Counted from the first letter of the stretch, positions 36,865 to 45,916 are shown. The stretch: DNA of 64,000 bases from Streptomyces tanashiensis (GCF_014648895.1 NZ_BMRZ01000009.1:248001-312000); one strand, 5' to 3'. Notes: generated by a model from the letters alone, not told the origin. Program-made: numbers and translations.

Positions 36865-37854
36865 ATGTCTTCGTCGAACCCACCGACCCCATCCGTCACC
36901 ACGCCCCGGCTGCACCGCCCGCTGGTCTGGTTCTCCGCCTCGATGGTCGTCCTCGCTCTCGTCTCCGCCGTCGGCATCGCCGTCGACGACCGGATCCTCG
37001 TCGGCGTGCCGATCTGGACCAAGCCGTTCAAGTTCTCCGTCTCCTTCGTCGCCTACGGGCTCTCGCTCGCCTGGATGCTCTCGCTGCTCCCCCGCGGGCG
37101 GCGGGCCGGCTGGTGGGCAGGGACGGTGATCACCGTCGCGAGCGTCGTCGAGATGGCGCTCATCACCCTCCAGGTGATCCGCGGCACCCAGAGCCACTTC
37201 AACCAGGCCACCCCCTTCGACGGCGCCGTCTTCCAGGTCATGGGCGCCACCGTCGTCGTGCTGTGGCTGGGCGCCCTGGTCATCGCGGTGCTCCTGCTCC
37301 GCGCCCGGATCCTCGACCGGGCGATGGCCTGGTCCGTCCGGCTGTCCTCCCTGATCGCCCTGGCGGGCGCCGCCGTCGGCTTCCTGATGGTCCGTCCGAC
37401 GCCGGACCAGCTGGCCGTCGACGACCCGCAGATCATCGGCGCCCACAGCGTCGGAGTCCCGGACGGCGGCCCGTCGATGGCGCTCACCGGCTGGGCGACC
37501 ACCGGCGGCGACCTGCGCATCGCCCACTTCTTCGGCATGCACGCGCTTCAGCTGCTCCCGCTGCTGCTGATCGTCCTCGCCGCCCTGGCCGCGCGCTCCG
37601 CCCGCTTCCCGGTCCTGGCCCGCCTGGCCGACGAGCGGGTCCGGCTGCGCCTGACACTCACGGCCTCGGCGGCGTACGCGGCGACCTTCGCGCTGCTGAC
37701 CTGGCAGGCGCTGCGCGGCCAGGCGCTGTTCGCGCCGGACGGCGTGACGCTCGCCGCGGCGGGGGCCGTCGTGGTCCTCGGCGGGGCGGCCGCCGCACTG
37801 TCCCTCCGCACCGGCACCGCCGCCCCCGCCCGCACCGAGGAGGTCGCGGCATGA
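36865..37854 (+). CDS. Polytopic membrane protein, unknown function
   Basis: A 329-residue protein with about seven or eight transmembrane helices (LVWFSASMVVLALVSAVGIA; FKFSVSFVAYGLSLAWMLSL; GAVFQVMGATVVVLWLGALV; others toward the C terminus). Conserved-looking polar residues include HFFGMHALQLLP, where two His in a membrane segment could bind a cofactor or metal. I do not recognise a named family. The ATG at 36865 follows GGGGGG-type Shine-Dalgarno sequence. It overlaps the next gene by four bases (ATGA), so the two membrane proteins are coupled. Confidence 0.8.
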   Translation: MSSSNPPTPSVTTPRLHRPLVWFSASMVVLALVSAVGIAVDDRILVGVPIWTKPFKFSVSFVAYGLSLAWMLSLLPRGRRAGWWAGTVITVASVVEMALITLQVIRGTQSHFNQATPFDGAVFQVMGATVVVLWLGALVIAVLLLRARILDRAMAWSVRLSSLIALAGAAVGFLMVRPTPDQLAVDDPQIIGAHSVGVPDGGPSMALTGWATTGGDLRIAHFFGMHALQLLPLLLIVLAALAARSARFPVLARLADERVRLRLTLTASAAYAATFALLTWQALRGQALFAPDGVTLAAAGAVVVLGGAAAALSLRTGTAAPARTEEVAA

Positions 37855-38288
37855 CCGGCTTCCTCTTCGAGCTGACGTTCCTGCTGGCGGCCCCGGTCTG
37901 GCTGCTCATGATCCTCGCGCCCGGCCGGCGGGTCACCGACCGGCTCGCGGCCTCGCCGCTGACCGTCCTGCCGATCCTGACCGTCTGGGCGGTCCTCGCC
38001 GCCCCCGTCCTGCCCGAACTGTGGGCGGCGGTCAGCAGTCCCGACCTCGACACCTTCCGCGAACTCACCGCACTCGCGAACGGCGCCGGCGCCCTCTGGG
38101 CCCAGGTCATCGCCTGGGACCTCCTCCTGGGCCAGTGGATGTACCGCGAGGCCCGCCGCCTCTCGATCCACCCGCTCCTGATGGCCCCCCTGCTCCTCCT
38201 GACCATCCTCCTCTCCCCCGTCGGACTACCCCTGTTCCTGGCCGTCCGCGCGCTCCGGACCGCCCGGCCGCCGGCAACGGTTCGCTGA
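37851..38288 (+). CDS. ABA4-like membrane protein
   Basis: A 145-residue protein with four transmembrane segments, resembling the ABA4-like (DUF4281) family: FLLAAPVWLLMILAPGRRVT, TVWAVLAAPVLPELWAA, GALWAQVIAWDLLLGQWMY and a hydrophobic C-terminal pair. Plant ABA4 is required for neoxanthin formation, but bacterial members have no fixed role. It is translationally coupled to the upstream membrane protein through an ATGA overlap and probably controlled by the divergent MerR regulator. Confidence 0.75.
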   Translation: MTGFLFELTFLLAAPVWLLMILAPGRRVTDRLAASPLTVLPILTVWAVLAAPVLPELWAAVSSPDLDTFRELTALANGAGALWAQVIAWDLLLGQWMYREARRLSIHPLLMAPLLLLTILLSPVGLPLFLAVRALRTARPPATVR

Positions 38289-38312
38289 CCGGTACTCCGA
38301 GGTCCCGGCGCC

Positions 38313-39800
38313 TCAGGCCCGTGCGTGGATCGTGGCCAGGACGTCGCGGTCCGGCTGGAGGGTGAGGCTGGGGACCGGGTGTATCTCCTCGGGGGTGAGG
38401 TCCAGGTGGTAGCGGCGGGCCAGGACGGCGAGGACGAGGACCGCCTCGACGAGGGCGAAGCGGGTGCCCAGGCAGACGCGGGGCCCGCCGCCGAAGGGGA
38501 ACCACGCGTACTCCGGTATCTCCTCGGCCGGTTCGCCGTCCTCGCCGGTGAGCCAGCGCTCGGGACGGAAGGCCTCGGGATCGCCGTACCAGCGGGGGTC
38601 GCGGTGGGTGGCCCACTGGCTGGACCAGACGCGGGTCCCGGCGGGGACGGGGGTTCCGCCGAGGGTGGCGCCCTCCTTGGCGAGGCCGGTGAGCAGCCAG
38701 ATGGTGGGGTAGAGACGCAGGGTCTCCTTGATGACCGCCTGGGTGTAGGTCAGGGAGGCGTAGTCGTCGTACCCGGGCTCGTGGTCGGCGAGGACCCGGT
38801 CGAGCTCCTCGGTGAGGGCGTCGCGGACCCGGGGGTTGCGGGACAGCAGGTACCAGGTCCAGACGAGGGTGGAGCTGGTCGTCTCGTGGCCGCCGATGTA
38901 GAGGGTGACGGTCTCGTCGCGGATCTCCCGGTCCGAGAGGGGCGCGCCCGTCTCGTCCCGAGCGGCGAGCAGCCGGCTGAGGAGGTCGGGGCGATCCGTG
39001 TCGCCGTCACGGTGGCGGGAGACGACGCGGGAGACCTCCGCGTCGATGACGGCCGTCGCGCGCTTGATCCGGGCGCGTCCCGGAGTGGGGACCCAGTCGG
39101 GCAGCACCGCCCCGATGCCGCTGAACTCGGCGCCGATCTCGCGCTGCGCGATGTCCATCGCCTGCCCGATGGCTTCGGCGTCGGCGGCGGTGTCCACTCC
39201 GAAGATGGTGCGCACCGCGATGAGCTGGGTGAGGGCGGCCATCTCCTTCTTCACGTCGATGTGCCGGCCGTCGGCCCAGCTGTCGGCGAGCCCGACGGCG
39301 CACTCGGCCATCGTCGCCGCGTAGGAGCGGACCTGCTTGGGGCGGACCGAGGGCTGGACGAGGGAGCGCTTGCGTCGCCAGTCGGCTCCCTTGGAGACGA
39401 TGACCCCGTCACCGAGGAGGGTCCGGAAGGCGATGCCCAGATCCGGCTGGTCGAAGCTCCGCTCGACCTCGGTGAGGAGTTCGCCCACGGTGTCGGGGTG
39501 GGCGATGAAGAGGCACTGCTTGCCGCCGAAGCGCCAGCGGACGAAGTCCCCGCGCTCCCGCAGCTGTTCGAAGAAGGCGAGGGGGTCCTTGCCGAAGGCG
39601 GGGAGGTTGCCCAGGAAGGGCACGCCTCGCGGTCCGTCGGCGAAGACCGGCGCCGGAACCCGCTCCGACGACTCCACCGGCCGCCCAGCCGACTGCCCCA
39701 CCAGCCGCCCAGCCGACTGCCCCAGCGGCCGCCCAGCCGACCGCCTCGCCGGCTGCCCTTCGTCTCGCGCCCCGGCGTCCGGACCTGCCTGCGTGGTCAT
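38313..39800 (-). CDS. Cytochrome P450
   Basis: A 495-residue P450 with all core signatures: I-helix YIGGHETTSSTLVW, ExxR in KETLRLYP, PERW in FRPERW and the heme loop FPFGGGPRVCLGTRFALVE with the axial Cys. The first ~65 residues are a low-complexity Arg/Ser/Gly repeat tail (SAGRxxGQ units), with no transmembrane helix, so it is likely soluble. The sequence groups with the longer CYP102-like or CYP4-like heme domains rather than short actinobacterial ones. No reductase or ferredoxin is adjacent. The ATG at 39800 is chosen; substrate unknown. Confidence 0.92.
   Translation of the reverse strand: MTTQAGPDAGARDEGQPARRSAGRPLGQSAGRLVGQSAGRPVESSERVPAPVFADGPRGVPFLGNLPAFGKDPLAFFEQLRERGDFVRWRFGGKQCLFIAHPDTVGELLTEVERSFDQPDLGIAFRTLLGDGVIVSKGADWRRKRSLVQPSVRPKQVRSYAATMAECAVGLADSWADGRHIDVKKEMAALTQLIAVRTIFGVDTAADAEAIGQAMDIAQREIGAEFSGIGAVLPDWVPTPGRARIKRATAVIDAEVSRVVSRHRDGDTDRPDLLSRLLAARDETGAPLSDREIRDETVTLYIGGHETTSSTLVWTWYLLSRNPRVRDALTEELDRVLADHEPGYDDYASLTYTQAVIKETLRLYPTIWLLTGLAKEGATLGGTPVPAGTRVWSSQWATHRDPRWYGDPEAFRPERWLTGEDGEPAEEIPEYAWFPFGGGPRVCLGTRFALVEAVLVLAVLARRYHLDLTPEEIHPVPSLTLQPDRDVLATIHARA
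39681..39752. repeat. Three 24-bp repeats in the P450 N-terminal region
   Basis: Units 39681-39704, 39705-39728 and 39729-39752 (consensus CCGCCCAGCCGACTGCCCCA plus four variable bases) encode the eight-residue SAGRxxGQ-like repeats. The third copy has diverged. Likely expansion of a disordered tail. Confidence 0.8.
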
Positions 39801-39829
39801 GCGCGTCCCCTCCCCAACTGGCTTCCCCT

Positions 39830-39849
39830 GCTTGCGAGTCCATGCAAGC
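39830..39849. promoter_or_regulatory. GCTTGC-N8-GCAAGC dyad upstream of P450
   Basis: A 20-bp inverted repeat 30-50 bp upstream of the P450 start. A second dyad, CATGT-N5-ACATG, lies at 39901-39915. Either could be a regulator site; both are only positional candidates. Nothing else is visible in 39801-39970. Confidence 0.35.
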
Positions 39850-39971
39850 GGAAGGCCGGGCCCCCGCGCCACCCCTGTGGACGACGGCCTGTGGACAACC
39901 CATGTCGGCAACATGCCAAAGGGAGCATGTGCGCGCCGCACGCCAAAGGTCCGTCGCACGCTCGGCACACC

Positions 39972-40005
39972 AAGGGGCCCGCGGCGCACGCGCCACGGGC
40001 CCCTT
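39972..40005 (-). terminator. Hairpin after the helicase gene
   Basis: AAGGGGCCCG (39972-39981) pairs with 39996-40005, with an inner GGCG/CGCC stem. It follows the helicase stop on the minus strand. Confidence 0.7.
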
Positions 40006-40022
40006 CGGAGAGCACGCCTCCG

Positions 40023-42851
40023 TCAGCCCACCGAGCTGTAGGCGACGACGCCGCGCAGCAGCGCGTCCACGGCCTTGCGGGCGTTCTTCGCGACGGTGCT
40101 GTTCTCCTTGGGCGCCGCCGCCGCGATCTGCCCGAGGACGTCGATCACCTGCTTGCACCAGCGGACGAAGTCGCCCGCGGGCATCTCCGCCTCGCGGAGC
40201 ACCTCGTCGAGGCTCTTGTCGGAGGCCCACTGGTAGGCGGCCCAGGCGAAGCCGAGGTCGGGCTCGCGCTGGCCGACGCCCTCCGCCTGGTTGATCTTGA
40301 ACTCCTCTTCGAGCGCGTCGAGACGGCCCCAGATCCGGACCATCTCGCCGAGCGCCGCCTTGGCGTTGCCCGTGGGCAGCTTGGGCGCGACGGCGTCGTC
40401 GGCCTGCCTCGCCTCGAACACCAACGCGGAGACGCAGGCGGCGAGTTCGGCCGGGGTGAGGCCCTCCCAGACACGGTCGCGGAGGCACTCGCTCGCCAGC
40501 AGGTCGAGTTCGCCGTAGAGCCGGGCGAGTCGCTTGCCGTTGTCCGTGACCTCGTCGCCGCGCAGATAGTCGAGCTCGGTGAGGAGCGCGACGATCCGGT
40601 CGAAGGTGCGGGCGATGGTGTTGGTACGGCCCTCGATGCGCCGCTCCAGCTGCTGGGTGTCGCGCTGGAGACGGTGGTAGCGCTCGGCCCAGCGGGCGTG
40701 GTCCTCGCGCTCGTCGCAGCCGTGGCAGGGGTGCGCGCGGAGCTCGGTGCGCAGCCGGGCGATCTCGCGGTCGTCGGCGGCGGCGGAGCGCTGCCGGTGG
40801 TGACGCTCGGGGTTGATGTGCCCGGCCTTGCTCCGCAGGGCGGAGGCGAGGTCGCGGCGGGACTGCGGGGAGCGCGGGTTGAAGGACTTGGGGATCCTCA
40901 TCCGCTCCAGCGCCTCGACCGGGACCGGGAAGTCGATGGAGGCGAGCCTCTTGACCTGTCGCTCGGCGGTGAGGACGAGGGGGCGCGGCCCGTCGTGGTG
41001 CTCGAAGCCCCGGTGGCCGTTGGTGCGGCCGGCCGGGATGCCCGGGTCGAGGACGAGGGCCAGGCCCGCGAACTTGCCGGTGGGGACGTGGATGACGTCT
41101 CCGGGCTTGAGCTTCTCCAGCGAGCTCGCGGCCTGGGCGCGGCGCTGCGCGGCGCCCTGCCGGGCCAGTTCGGTCTCGCGGTCCTTGAGGTCGCGGCGGA
41201 GCCGCGCGTACTCCTCGAAGTCTCCGAGGTGGCAGGTCATGCCCTCGCGGTAGCCCTCCAGTCCCTCCTCGTTCCGCTGGACCTGGCGCGAGATGCCCAC
41301 GACGGAGCGGTCGGCCTGGAACTGGGCGAAGGAGGTCTCCAGGAGCTCGCGGGAGCGGTGCCTGCCGAAGCCTTCGACGAGGTTGACCGCCATGTTGTAC
41401 GAGGGCTTGAAGCTGGAGCGCAGCGGGTACGTGCGCGTGCCGGCGAGTCCGGCGAGGTGGTCGGGGTCGAGTCCGCGCTGCCAGAGCACGACGGCGTGGC
41501 CCTCGACGTCGATGCCGCGGCGGCCGGCGCGGCCGGTGAGCTGGGTGTACTCGCCGGGGGTGATGTCCGCGTGCTGCTCGCCGTTCCACTTGACGAGCTT
41601 CTCGAGGATGACGGTGCGCGCGGGCATGTTGATGCCGAGGGCGAGGGTCTCGGTGGCGAAGACGGCCTTCACGAGGCCGCGGACGAAGAGCTCCTCGACG
41701 ACCTCCTTGAAGGTCGGGAGCATGCCGGCGTGGTGGGCGGCGATGCCCCGCTCCAGCGCTTCGAGCCACTCGTAGTAGCCGAGGACGTGGAGGTCCTCGG
41801 TGGGGATCGCGGCCGTGCGCGCCTCGACGATCTCGCGGACGCGCAGGCGTGCCTCGTCGTCGTTGAGCCGGAGTCCGGCGTAGAGGCACTGCTGGACGGC
41901 GGCCTCGCAGCCGGCGCGGCTGAAGATGAAGGTGATGGCGGGCAGGAGCCCTTCGGCGTCGAGACGCTCGATGACCTCGGGGCGGCCGGGGGTCCAGATC
42001 CGGGAGCGCTGGCGGCGCTCGCGCTCGCGGTCGGCCTCGCGGACCATCTTGCCGCGCCGCCGGTCGCGCGGGTTGTACGTGCGCGTGTTCTCGGTGCGGG
42101 CGAGGCGGAGGAGGTCGGGGTTGACCTCGCGCCGGGACGCGCCGCGGCCGCCGTGGTCGGTCTCCTCCTCGAAGAGGTCGTACATCCGGCGCCCGGCGAG
42201 GACGTGCTGCCAGAGGGGCACGGGCCGGCTCTCCGAGACGATGACCTCGGTGTCGCCGCGGACGGTGTCGAGCCAGTCGCCGAACTCCTCGGCGTTGGAC
42301 ACGGTCGCGGAGAGTGAGACCAGCGTGACGGATTCGGGGAGGTGGATGATCACTTCCTCCCAGACGGCGCCGCGGAAGCGGTCGGAGAGGTAGTGGACCT
42401 CGTCCATCACGACGTACCCGAGGCCGGAGAGGGCCTGGGAGCCCGCGTAGAGCATGTTGCGGAGGACTTCGGTGGTCATGACGACGATCGGGGCGTCGCC
42501 GTTGACGCTGTTGTCACCGGTGAGCAGGCCGACCTTGTCGGCGCCGTACCGCTTGACGAGGTCGGCGTACTTCTGGTTCGACAGCGCCTTGATGGGGGTC
42601 GTGTAGAAGCACTTGCGGCCCTGGGTGAGGGCGAGGTGGACGGCGAACTCGCCGACGATGGTCTTGCCGGAGCCCGTGGGCGCGGCGACGAGCACGCCCC
42701 TTCCCGCTTCGAGTGCCTGGCAGGCCTCGATCTGGAAGGGGTCCAGACCGAACTCGTACAGCTCGCGGAAGGGTGCCAGTGCGGTGGCCTGCTCGGCGTT
42801 GCGGGCGCGGGCGGCCGCGTACGCCTCGGCTGGTGTGAGGTCCTCTGTCAT
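40023..42851 (-). CDS. helY: DEAD/DEAH-box RNA helicase (HelY/Mtr4-like)
   Basis: A 942-residue SF2 helicase of the Ski2/Mtr4 group. Motif I is VLVAAPTGSGKTIVGEF, motif II VMDEVHYLSD, motif III SLSATVSN and motif VI QLTGRAGRRGID. A long C-terminal DSHCT-like region includes an isolated CHGC motif (PCHGCDEREDH) typical of the actinobacterial HelY set. It would unwind structured RNA in decay or processing. The ATG at 42851 is chosen over an open upstream extension. It follows dagK, tatC and tatA on the same strand, as in Mycobacterium, where tatC-helY are adjacent. Confidence 0.93.
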   Translation of the reverse strand: MTEDLTPAEAYAAARARNAEQATALAPFRELYEFGLDPFQIEACQALEAGRGVLVAAPTGSGKTIVGEFAVHLALTQGRKCFYTTPIKALSNQKYADLVKRYGADKVGLLTGDNSVNGDAPIVVMTTEVLRNMLYAGSQALSGLGYVVMDEVHYLSDRFRGAVWEEVIIHLPESVTLVSLSATVSNAEEFGDWLDTVRGDTEVIVSESRPVPLWQHVLAGRRMYDLFEEETDHGGRGASRREVNPDLLRLARTENTRTYNPRDRRRGKMVREADRERERRQRSRIWTPGRPEVIERLDAEGLLPAITFIFSRAGCEAAVQQCLYAGLRLNDDEARLRVREIVEARTAAIPTEDLHVLGYYEWLEALERGIAAHHAGMLPTFKEVVEELFVRGLVKAVFATETLALGINMPARTVILEKLVKWNGEQHADITPGEYTQLTGRAGRRGIDVEGHAVVLWQRGLDPDHLAGLAGTRTYPLRSSFKPSYNMAVNLVEGFGRHRSRELLETSFAQFQADRSVVGISRQVQRNEEGLEGYREGMTCHLGDFEEYARLRRDLKDRETELARQGAAQRRAQAASSLEKLKPGDVIHVPTGKFAGLALVLDPGIPAGRTNGHRGFEHHDGPRPLVLTAERQVKRLASIDFPVPVEALERMRIPKSFNPRSPQSRRDLASALRSKAGHINPERHHRQRSAAADDREIARLRTELRAHPCHGCDEREDHARWAERYHRLQRDTQQLERRIEGRTNTIARTFDRIVALLTELDYLRGDEVTDNGKRLARLYGELDLLASECLRDRVWEGLTPAELAACVSALVFEARQADDAVAPKLPTGNAKAALGEMVRIWGRLDALEEEFKINQAEGVGQREPDLGFAWAAYQWASDKSLDEVLREAEMPAGDFVRWCKQVIDVLGQIAAAAPKENSTVAKNARKAVDALLRGVVAYSSVG

Positions 42852-42895
42852 CTTGTTGTCGAGCCTACCCGCCACCTGTGACAGTGACGCGATCT

Positions 42896-43855
42896 TTATC
42901 GAGGGGAAGCGGAGGGCTCGGCTCCGGGGGTTGCCGGGGCGGTTCCGGAGGCTGCCGGGGCGAGGACGCGCAGGGCGTCCGGGACGCATTCGACGGTGAG
43001 CGGCAGCGGCCCGAGCGGCTCGCCGTCGGCGTAGCCGGTGATGCCGGGGGCGTCGAGGGTGAGGGAGCGGACCCGGTGGGTCGTGACCTTGGGGTGGCCG
43101 AGGTGGGTGCCCTTGTAGACGCGGGGGAAGACCTTGATCAGCGTGGTGCGGTCGCAGTCCCCGACGACGGTGACGTCGAGGAGTCCGTCGTCGGTGCGGG
43201 CGTCGGCGCAGATCCGCATGCCGCCGCCGTAGGAGGCGCCGTTGCCGACGGCGACGAGGGTGGCGTCGGTCTCCAGGACGCGCCCGTCGTCGAGGGTGAG
43301 GCGGTACGGGACGGGCCGGAAGGAGGCGAGCTCGGCGAGGATCGCGAGGTCGTACTTGAAGCGTCCGGCGGGGATGCGCATGCGGTTGCCGCGGTCGTTG
43401 ACGCGGGAGTCGAAGCCGGAGGCGAGGACGGTGCCGTACCAGCGGGTGCGGGTGCCGCTCGTGACGCGCCCGAGGTCCGTCGCGCGGGCTCCTTCGCCCT
43501 TCAGGAGCCCGGCGGTGAGGCGGGCGGCGGCGGCAGGGTCGCGGAGGGGCAGGCCGAGTGTGCGGGCGAAGTCGTTGCCGGTGCCGGCGGGGATGATCCC
43601 GAGGGGGGTGGCGGTGCCCGCGACGGCCTGGAGCGCGAGGGAGATCATGCCGTCGCCGCCGACGGCGACCAGGGCGCCGGTGCCGTCGGCGACGGCCTCG
43701 CGCGCGCGTGCCAGGGCGTCGTCGGCGTCGAGCCCGAGGACGGTGCGGACGGAGAATCCGGCGTCCCTGAGCACCTGCGCGGCGGGCTGGGCGGCGTGGG
43801 CGCCGCGGCCGCGGCCTGCGGCGGGATTGACGAAGAGGGCGATGTCGCCGGTCAT
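42896..43855 (-). CDS. Diacylglycerol kinase-family lipid kinase
   Basis: A 319-residue DAGK catalytic-domain protein. FVNPAAGRGRGAHAAQPAAQ and ALVAVGGDGMISLALQAVAG (GGDG loop) bind ATP, and PAGTGNDFARTLGLP is the conserved second loop. YGGGMRICADARTDDGLLDV marks the C-terminal beta domain. It phosphorylates diacylglycerol or a related lipid at the membrane. The start is ATG at 43855. A perfect hairpin at 43859-43889 includes its Shine-Dalgarno region, so translation may depend on unfolding. It lies between tatC and helY. Confidence 0.93.
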   Translation of the reverse strand: MTGDIALFVNPAAGRGRGAHAAQPAAQVLRDAGFSVRTVLGLDADDALARAREAVADGTGALVAVGGDGMISLALQAVAGTATPLGIIPAGTGNDFARTLGLPLRDPAAAARLTAGLLKGEGARATDLGRVTSGTRTRWYGTVLASGFDSRVNDRGNRMRIPAGRFKYDLAILAELASFRPVPYRLTLDDGRVLETDATLVAVGNGASYGGGMRICADARTDDGLLDVTVVGDCDRTTLIKVFPRVYKGTHLGHPKVTTHRVRSLTLDAPGITGYADGEPLGPLPLTVECVPDALRVLAPAASGTAPATPGAEPSASPR

Positions 43856-43858
43856 GAG

Positions 43859-43889
43859 AGGTCCCCCCGGACGGAGTCTGGGGGGACCT
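43859..43889 (-). promoter_or_regulatory. Hairpin sequestering the dagK ribosome-binding site
   Basis: AGGTCCCCCC (43859-43868) pairs with GGGGGGACCT (43880-43889). On the minus strand the 3' arm GGGGGGACCT ends four bases before the ATG, so the only Shine-Dalgarno-like sequence is inside the stem. It can also act as a terminator for tatC. Confidence 0.5.
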
Positions 43890-43896
43890 TACAAGC

Positions 43897-44841
43897 TCAG
43901 GTGATGTCGTCGTAACCGTTGAGCCGCTGCACGCTCGTCCCGTGGTCCCCGGTGGCCTGCTCGGGCAGGGCGCGGGCGGCGCTCACGGGCTCGACGGCCC
44001 CGACGGTCTCGGGGGTGAGGTCGAGCGAGGAGGCCTCGTCGTCGTCGAGTTCGGCGTCGGGGTTGGCGCGCCTGCGTCGCCGGTCGTTCAGCAGGGAGAA
44101 GCCGACGGCCCCGAAGTACAGGATGGTGATGGGCCCGGCGAGGGCGATCATGCCGACGGGGTCGGTGGTGGGGGTGATGACGGCGCCGAAGACGAAGACG
44201 CCCATGATCACGCCGCGCCACCAGCCGGCCATGCGGCGGCCGGTGAGGACGCCGGTGAGGTTCAGCATCACCAGGACGAGGGGGAGCTCGAAGGCGAGGC
44301 CGAAGACGAGCACCATGCGCAGGGTGAAGTCGAGGACGTCGTTCAGCGACAGGATGTTCGCGGAGCCGCTGGGCGTGAGGCTGATGAGGACCTTCACGCT
44401 GACGGGGAGGATCAGGTACGCGAGGTAGGCACCCGCGCCGAAGAGCGGCACGGCCGCGCCGACGAAGGCGTACGTGTACTTCTTCTCGTTCTTGTGCAGA
44501 CCGGGCGCGACGAACGCCCACAGCTGGTAGAGCCAGACCGGGCTCGCGACGACGAGGCCCGCCGTCAGCGACAACTGGATCGTCGTGCTGAAGGGAGCCA
44601 TCAGCGTGTTGAAGGAGACGATCGCGCAGTTGCCGCCGTCGCTGGTGACGCCCTTGGCGCAGGTGGGCACCGACTTCGTCAGGAACTGCATCAGCTCCTC
44701 GCTGTAGGCGAGGGCGACGATCGTCACCGCTGCGATGGCGAGGAGCCCCTTCGCCAGTCGGTTGCGGAGTTCACGCAGGTGTTCCACGAGGGGCATCCGG
44801 CCCTCGGGATCCTTCTCCTGCTTGCGGGCAGACTTGGGCAA
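43897..44841 (-). CDS. tatC: Twin-arginine translocase subunit TatC
   Basis: A 314-residue TatC with six transmembrane helices. MPLVEHLRELRNRL at the N terminus (the receptor site for the twin-arginine signal) and FGLAFELPLVLVMLNL are diagnostic. It recruits folded Tat substrates with TatB/TatA at the membrane. The actinobacterial C-terminal acidic tail is present. The first start is TTG at 44841 with GAGGA seven bases upstream; an ATG at 44796 also has GAGG nearby, so the exact N terminus is uncertain by 15 residues. It is 60 bp after tatA. Confidence 0.95.
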   Translation of the reverse strand: MPKSARKQEKDPEGRMPLVEHLRELRNRLAKGLLAIAAVTIVALAYSEELMQFLTKSVPTCAKGVTSDGGNCAIVSFNTLMAPFSTTIQLSLTAGLVVASPVWLYQLWAFVAPGLHKNEKKYTYAFVGAAVPLFGAGAYLAYLILPVSVKVLISLTPSGSANILSLNDVLDFTLRMVLVFGLAFELPLVLVMLNLTGVLTGRRMAGWWRGVIMGVFVFGAVITPTTDPVGMIALAGPITILYFGAVGFSLLNDRRRRRANPDAELDDDEASSLDLTPETVGAVEPVSAARALPEQATGDHGTSVQRLNGYDDIT

Positions 44842-44901
44842 CCCACGTCCTCATCTCGTGCGGCAGGCCGCCGCCCGGTGCGGCGGCCGCGGCGGACCGG
44901 G

Positions 44902-45183
44902 TCAGCGCTTGGTGGTGTCCGAGGGCTCGGTCACGGGACGCGCGCTGGTCACGTCGCCGGGAGCGGCCTGGATGGTGCGCGGGGCGGGCTCCTGCGTGCC
45001 CGCGTGCGGCGGGTCGGCGGGGGCGCTCTGCTGGTCGTCCGCCTTCATGGCCTTGGCCTCGCTCTTGAGGATGCGGGCCGACTTGCCCAGGGAGCGGGCC
45101 ATGTCCGGGAGCTTCTTGGCGCCGAACAGAAGAATGACCACGACGAGGATGAGAATGATCTCGGTGGGGCCGAGCCTACCCAT
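44902..45183 (-). CDS. tatA: Twin-arginine translocase subunit TatA
   Basis: A 93-residue TatA: MGRLGPTEIILILVVVILLF is the single transmembrane helix, followed by the FGAKKLPDMARSLGKSARILK amphipathic helix (with the invariant FG pair) and an acidic/Pro-rich tail. It forms the conducting oligomer with TatC, the next gene on the same strand. The ATG at 45183 is clear. TatB is not nearby, as in other actinobacteria. Confidence 0.95.
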   Translation of the reverse strand: MGRLGPTEIILILVVVILLFGAKKLPDMARSLGKSARILKSEAKAMKADDQQSAPADPPHAGTQEPAPRTIQAAPGDVTSARPVTEPSDTTKR

Positions 45184-45367
45184 AGCTGTTTACCTTCTTC
45201 ACCGAGGCGACATGGAGTGCGTGCCCGGCGGGTCGGACATGCGTCCGGCCACCGCGCTGCCTGCGATCGTAACCCGCAGGAGTAAACGTGGGGCAATGCC
45301 CGTGCATACTCCCGATTGCGTCCCGCGTGCCCTGACCGGGGCCGCTTCGTGCAGCGTACGGCACGGC

Positions 45368-45565
45368 TCAGCGCAGCGAATCGCCGGTCCGGGCGAGGCC
45401 GACGGCGGCGTTTTCGAGCTCCTCGGCGGCCTGCTGGATCCGGTCTGTGGCGTGGGCCACTTGACGGCCGAGACGCTGGACCTCCAGGAAGACCCTGACG
45501 GCGAGGACGCCGAGGACGGCGATGCCGAGGAAGCCGAGGGCGATGGCGAGCATGGGCCAGAACAT
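45368..45565 (-). CDS. Small membrane protein with coiled-coil tail
   Basis: A 65-residue protein: MFWPMLAIALGFLGIAVLGVLAV is one transmembrane helix, followed by a heptad-rich helix (EVQRLGRQVAHATDRIQQ, EELENAAVGLARTG). The layout resembles DUF948-like proteins. The ATG at 45565 is clear. It sits between the zinc-ribbon protein gene and tatA on the same strand. Coding bias is consistent with a real gene. No function can be assigned. Confidence 0.7.
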   Translation of the reverse strand: MFWPMLAIALGFLGIAVLGVLAVRVFLEVQRLGRQVAHATDRIQQAAEELENAAVGLARTGDSLR

Positions 45566-45600
45566 GTGCAGAGCCTAGACGCTGAGCGCGTACGGATCGT

Positions 45601-45846
45601 TCAGACGGTGGTGTGGAGACGCAGGGTCCGGACGCCGCCGCCGGTGAGGAGTTCGACGATGCGCTCGCCCGCGGGCTTGCGGACGGAGCTGCCGCACTCG
45701 GGGCAGGTGAAGGAGTAGAAGGTGGTGCGGCGGCTCGCCCCGATGGCGAGGCGCAGGGCGCTCGCGGAGAGCTCGAAGCGCGAGCGGCAGTCGGGGCAGG
45801 CGGCCTTGAAGAGGACCGGGGCCATGGACGCCGCAAAACCGTGCAT
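45601..45846 (-). CDS. Small zinc-ribbon protein (FmdB-like)
   Basis: An 81-residue protein with two CxxC knuckles (KAACPDCRSRF and FTCPECGSSV), predicted to bind one zinc ion, followed by a basic C-terminal strand. Several in-frame ATG codons exist upstream of the motif. The one at 45846 has GGGAG nine bases upstream and is chosen; starts between 45825 and 45885 remain possible. The function is unknown; such ribbons often bind nucleic acid. Confidence 0.65.
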   Translation of the reverse strand: MHGFAASMAPVLFKAACPDCRSRFELSASALRLAIGASRRTTFYSFTCPECGSSVRKPAGERIVELLTGGGVRTLRLHTTV

Positions 45847-45916
45847 CGCGGACATCTCCCTCATCTCGCTCGACTCTGGCATCACGTCAGTAACAGCGTC
45901 CCGGGAACGGAGAACG

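Noticed and set aside
38313..39800. Part of a secondary-metabolite cluster
   Set aside because: No synthase, tailoring or resistance genes surround the P450.
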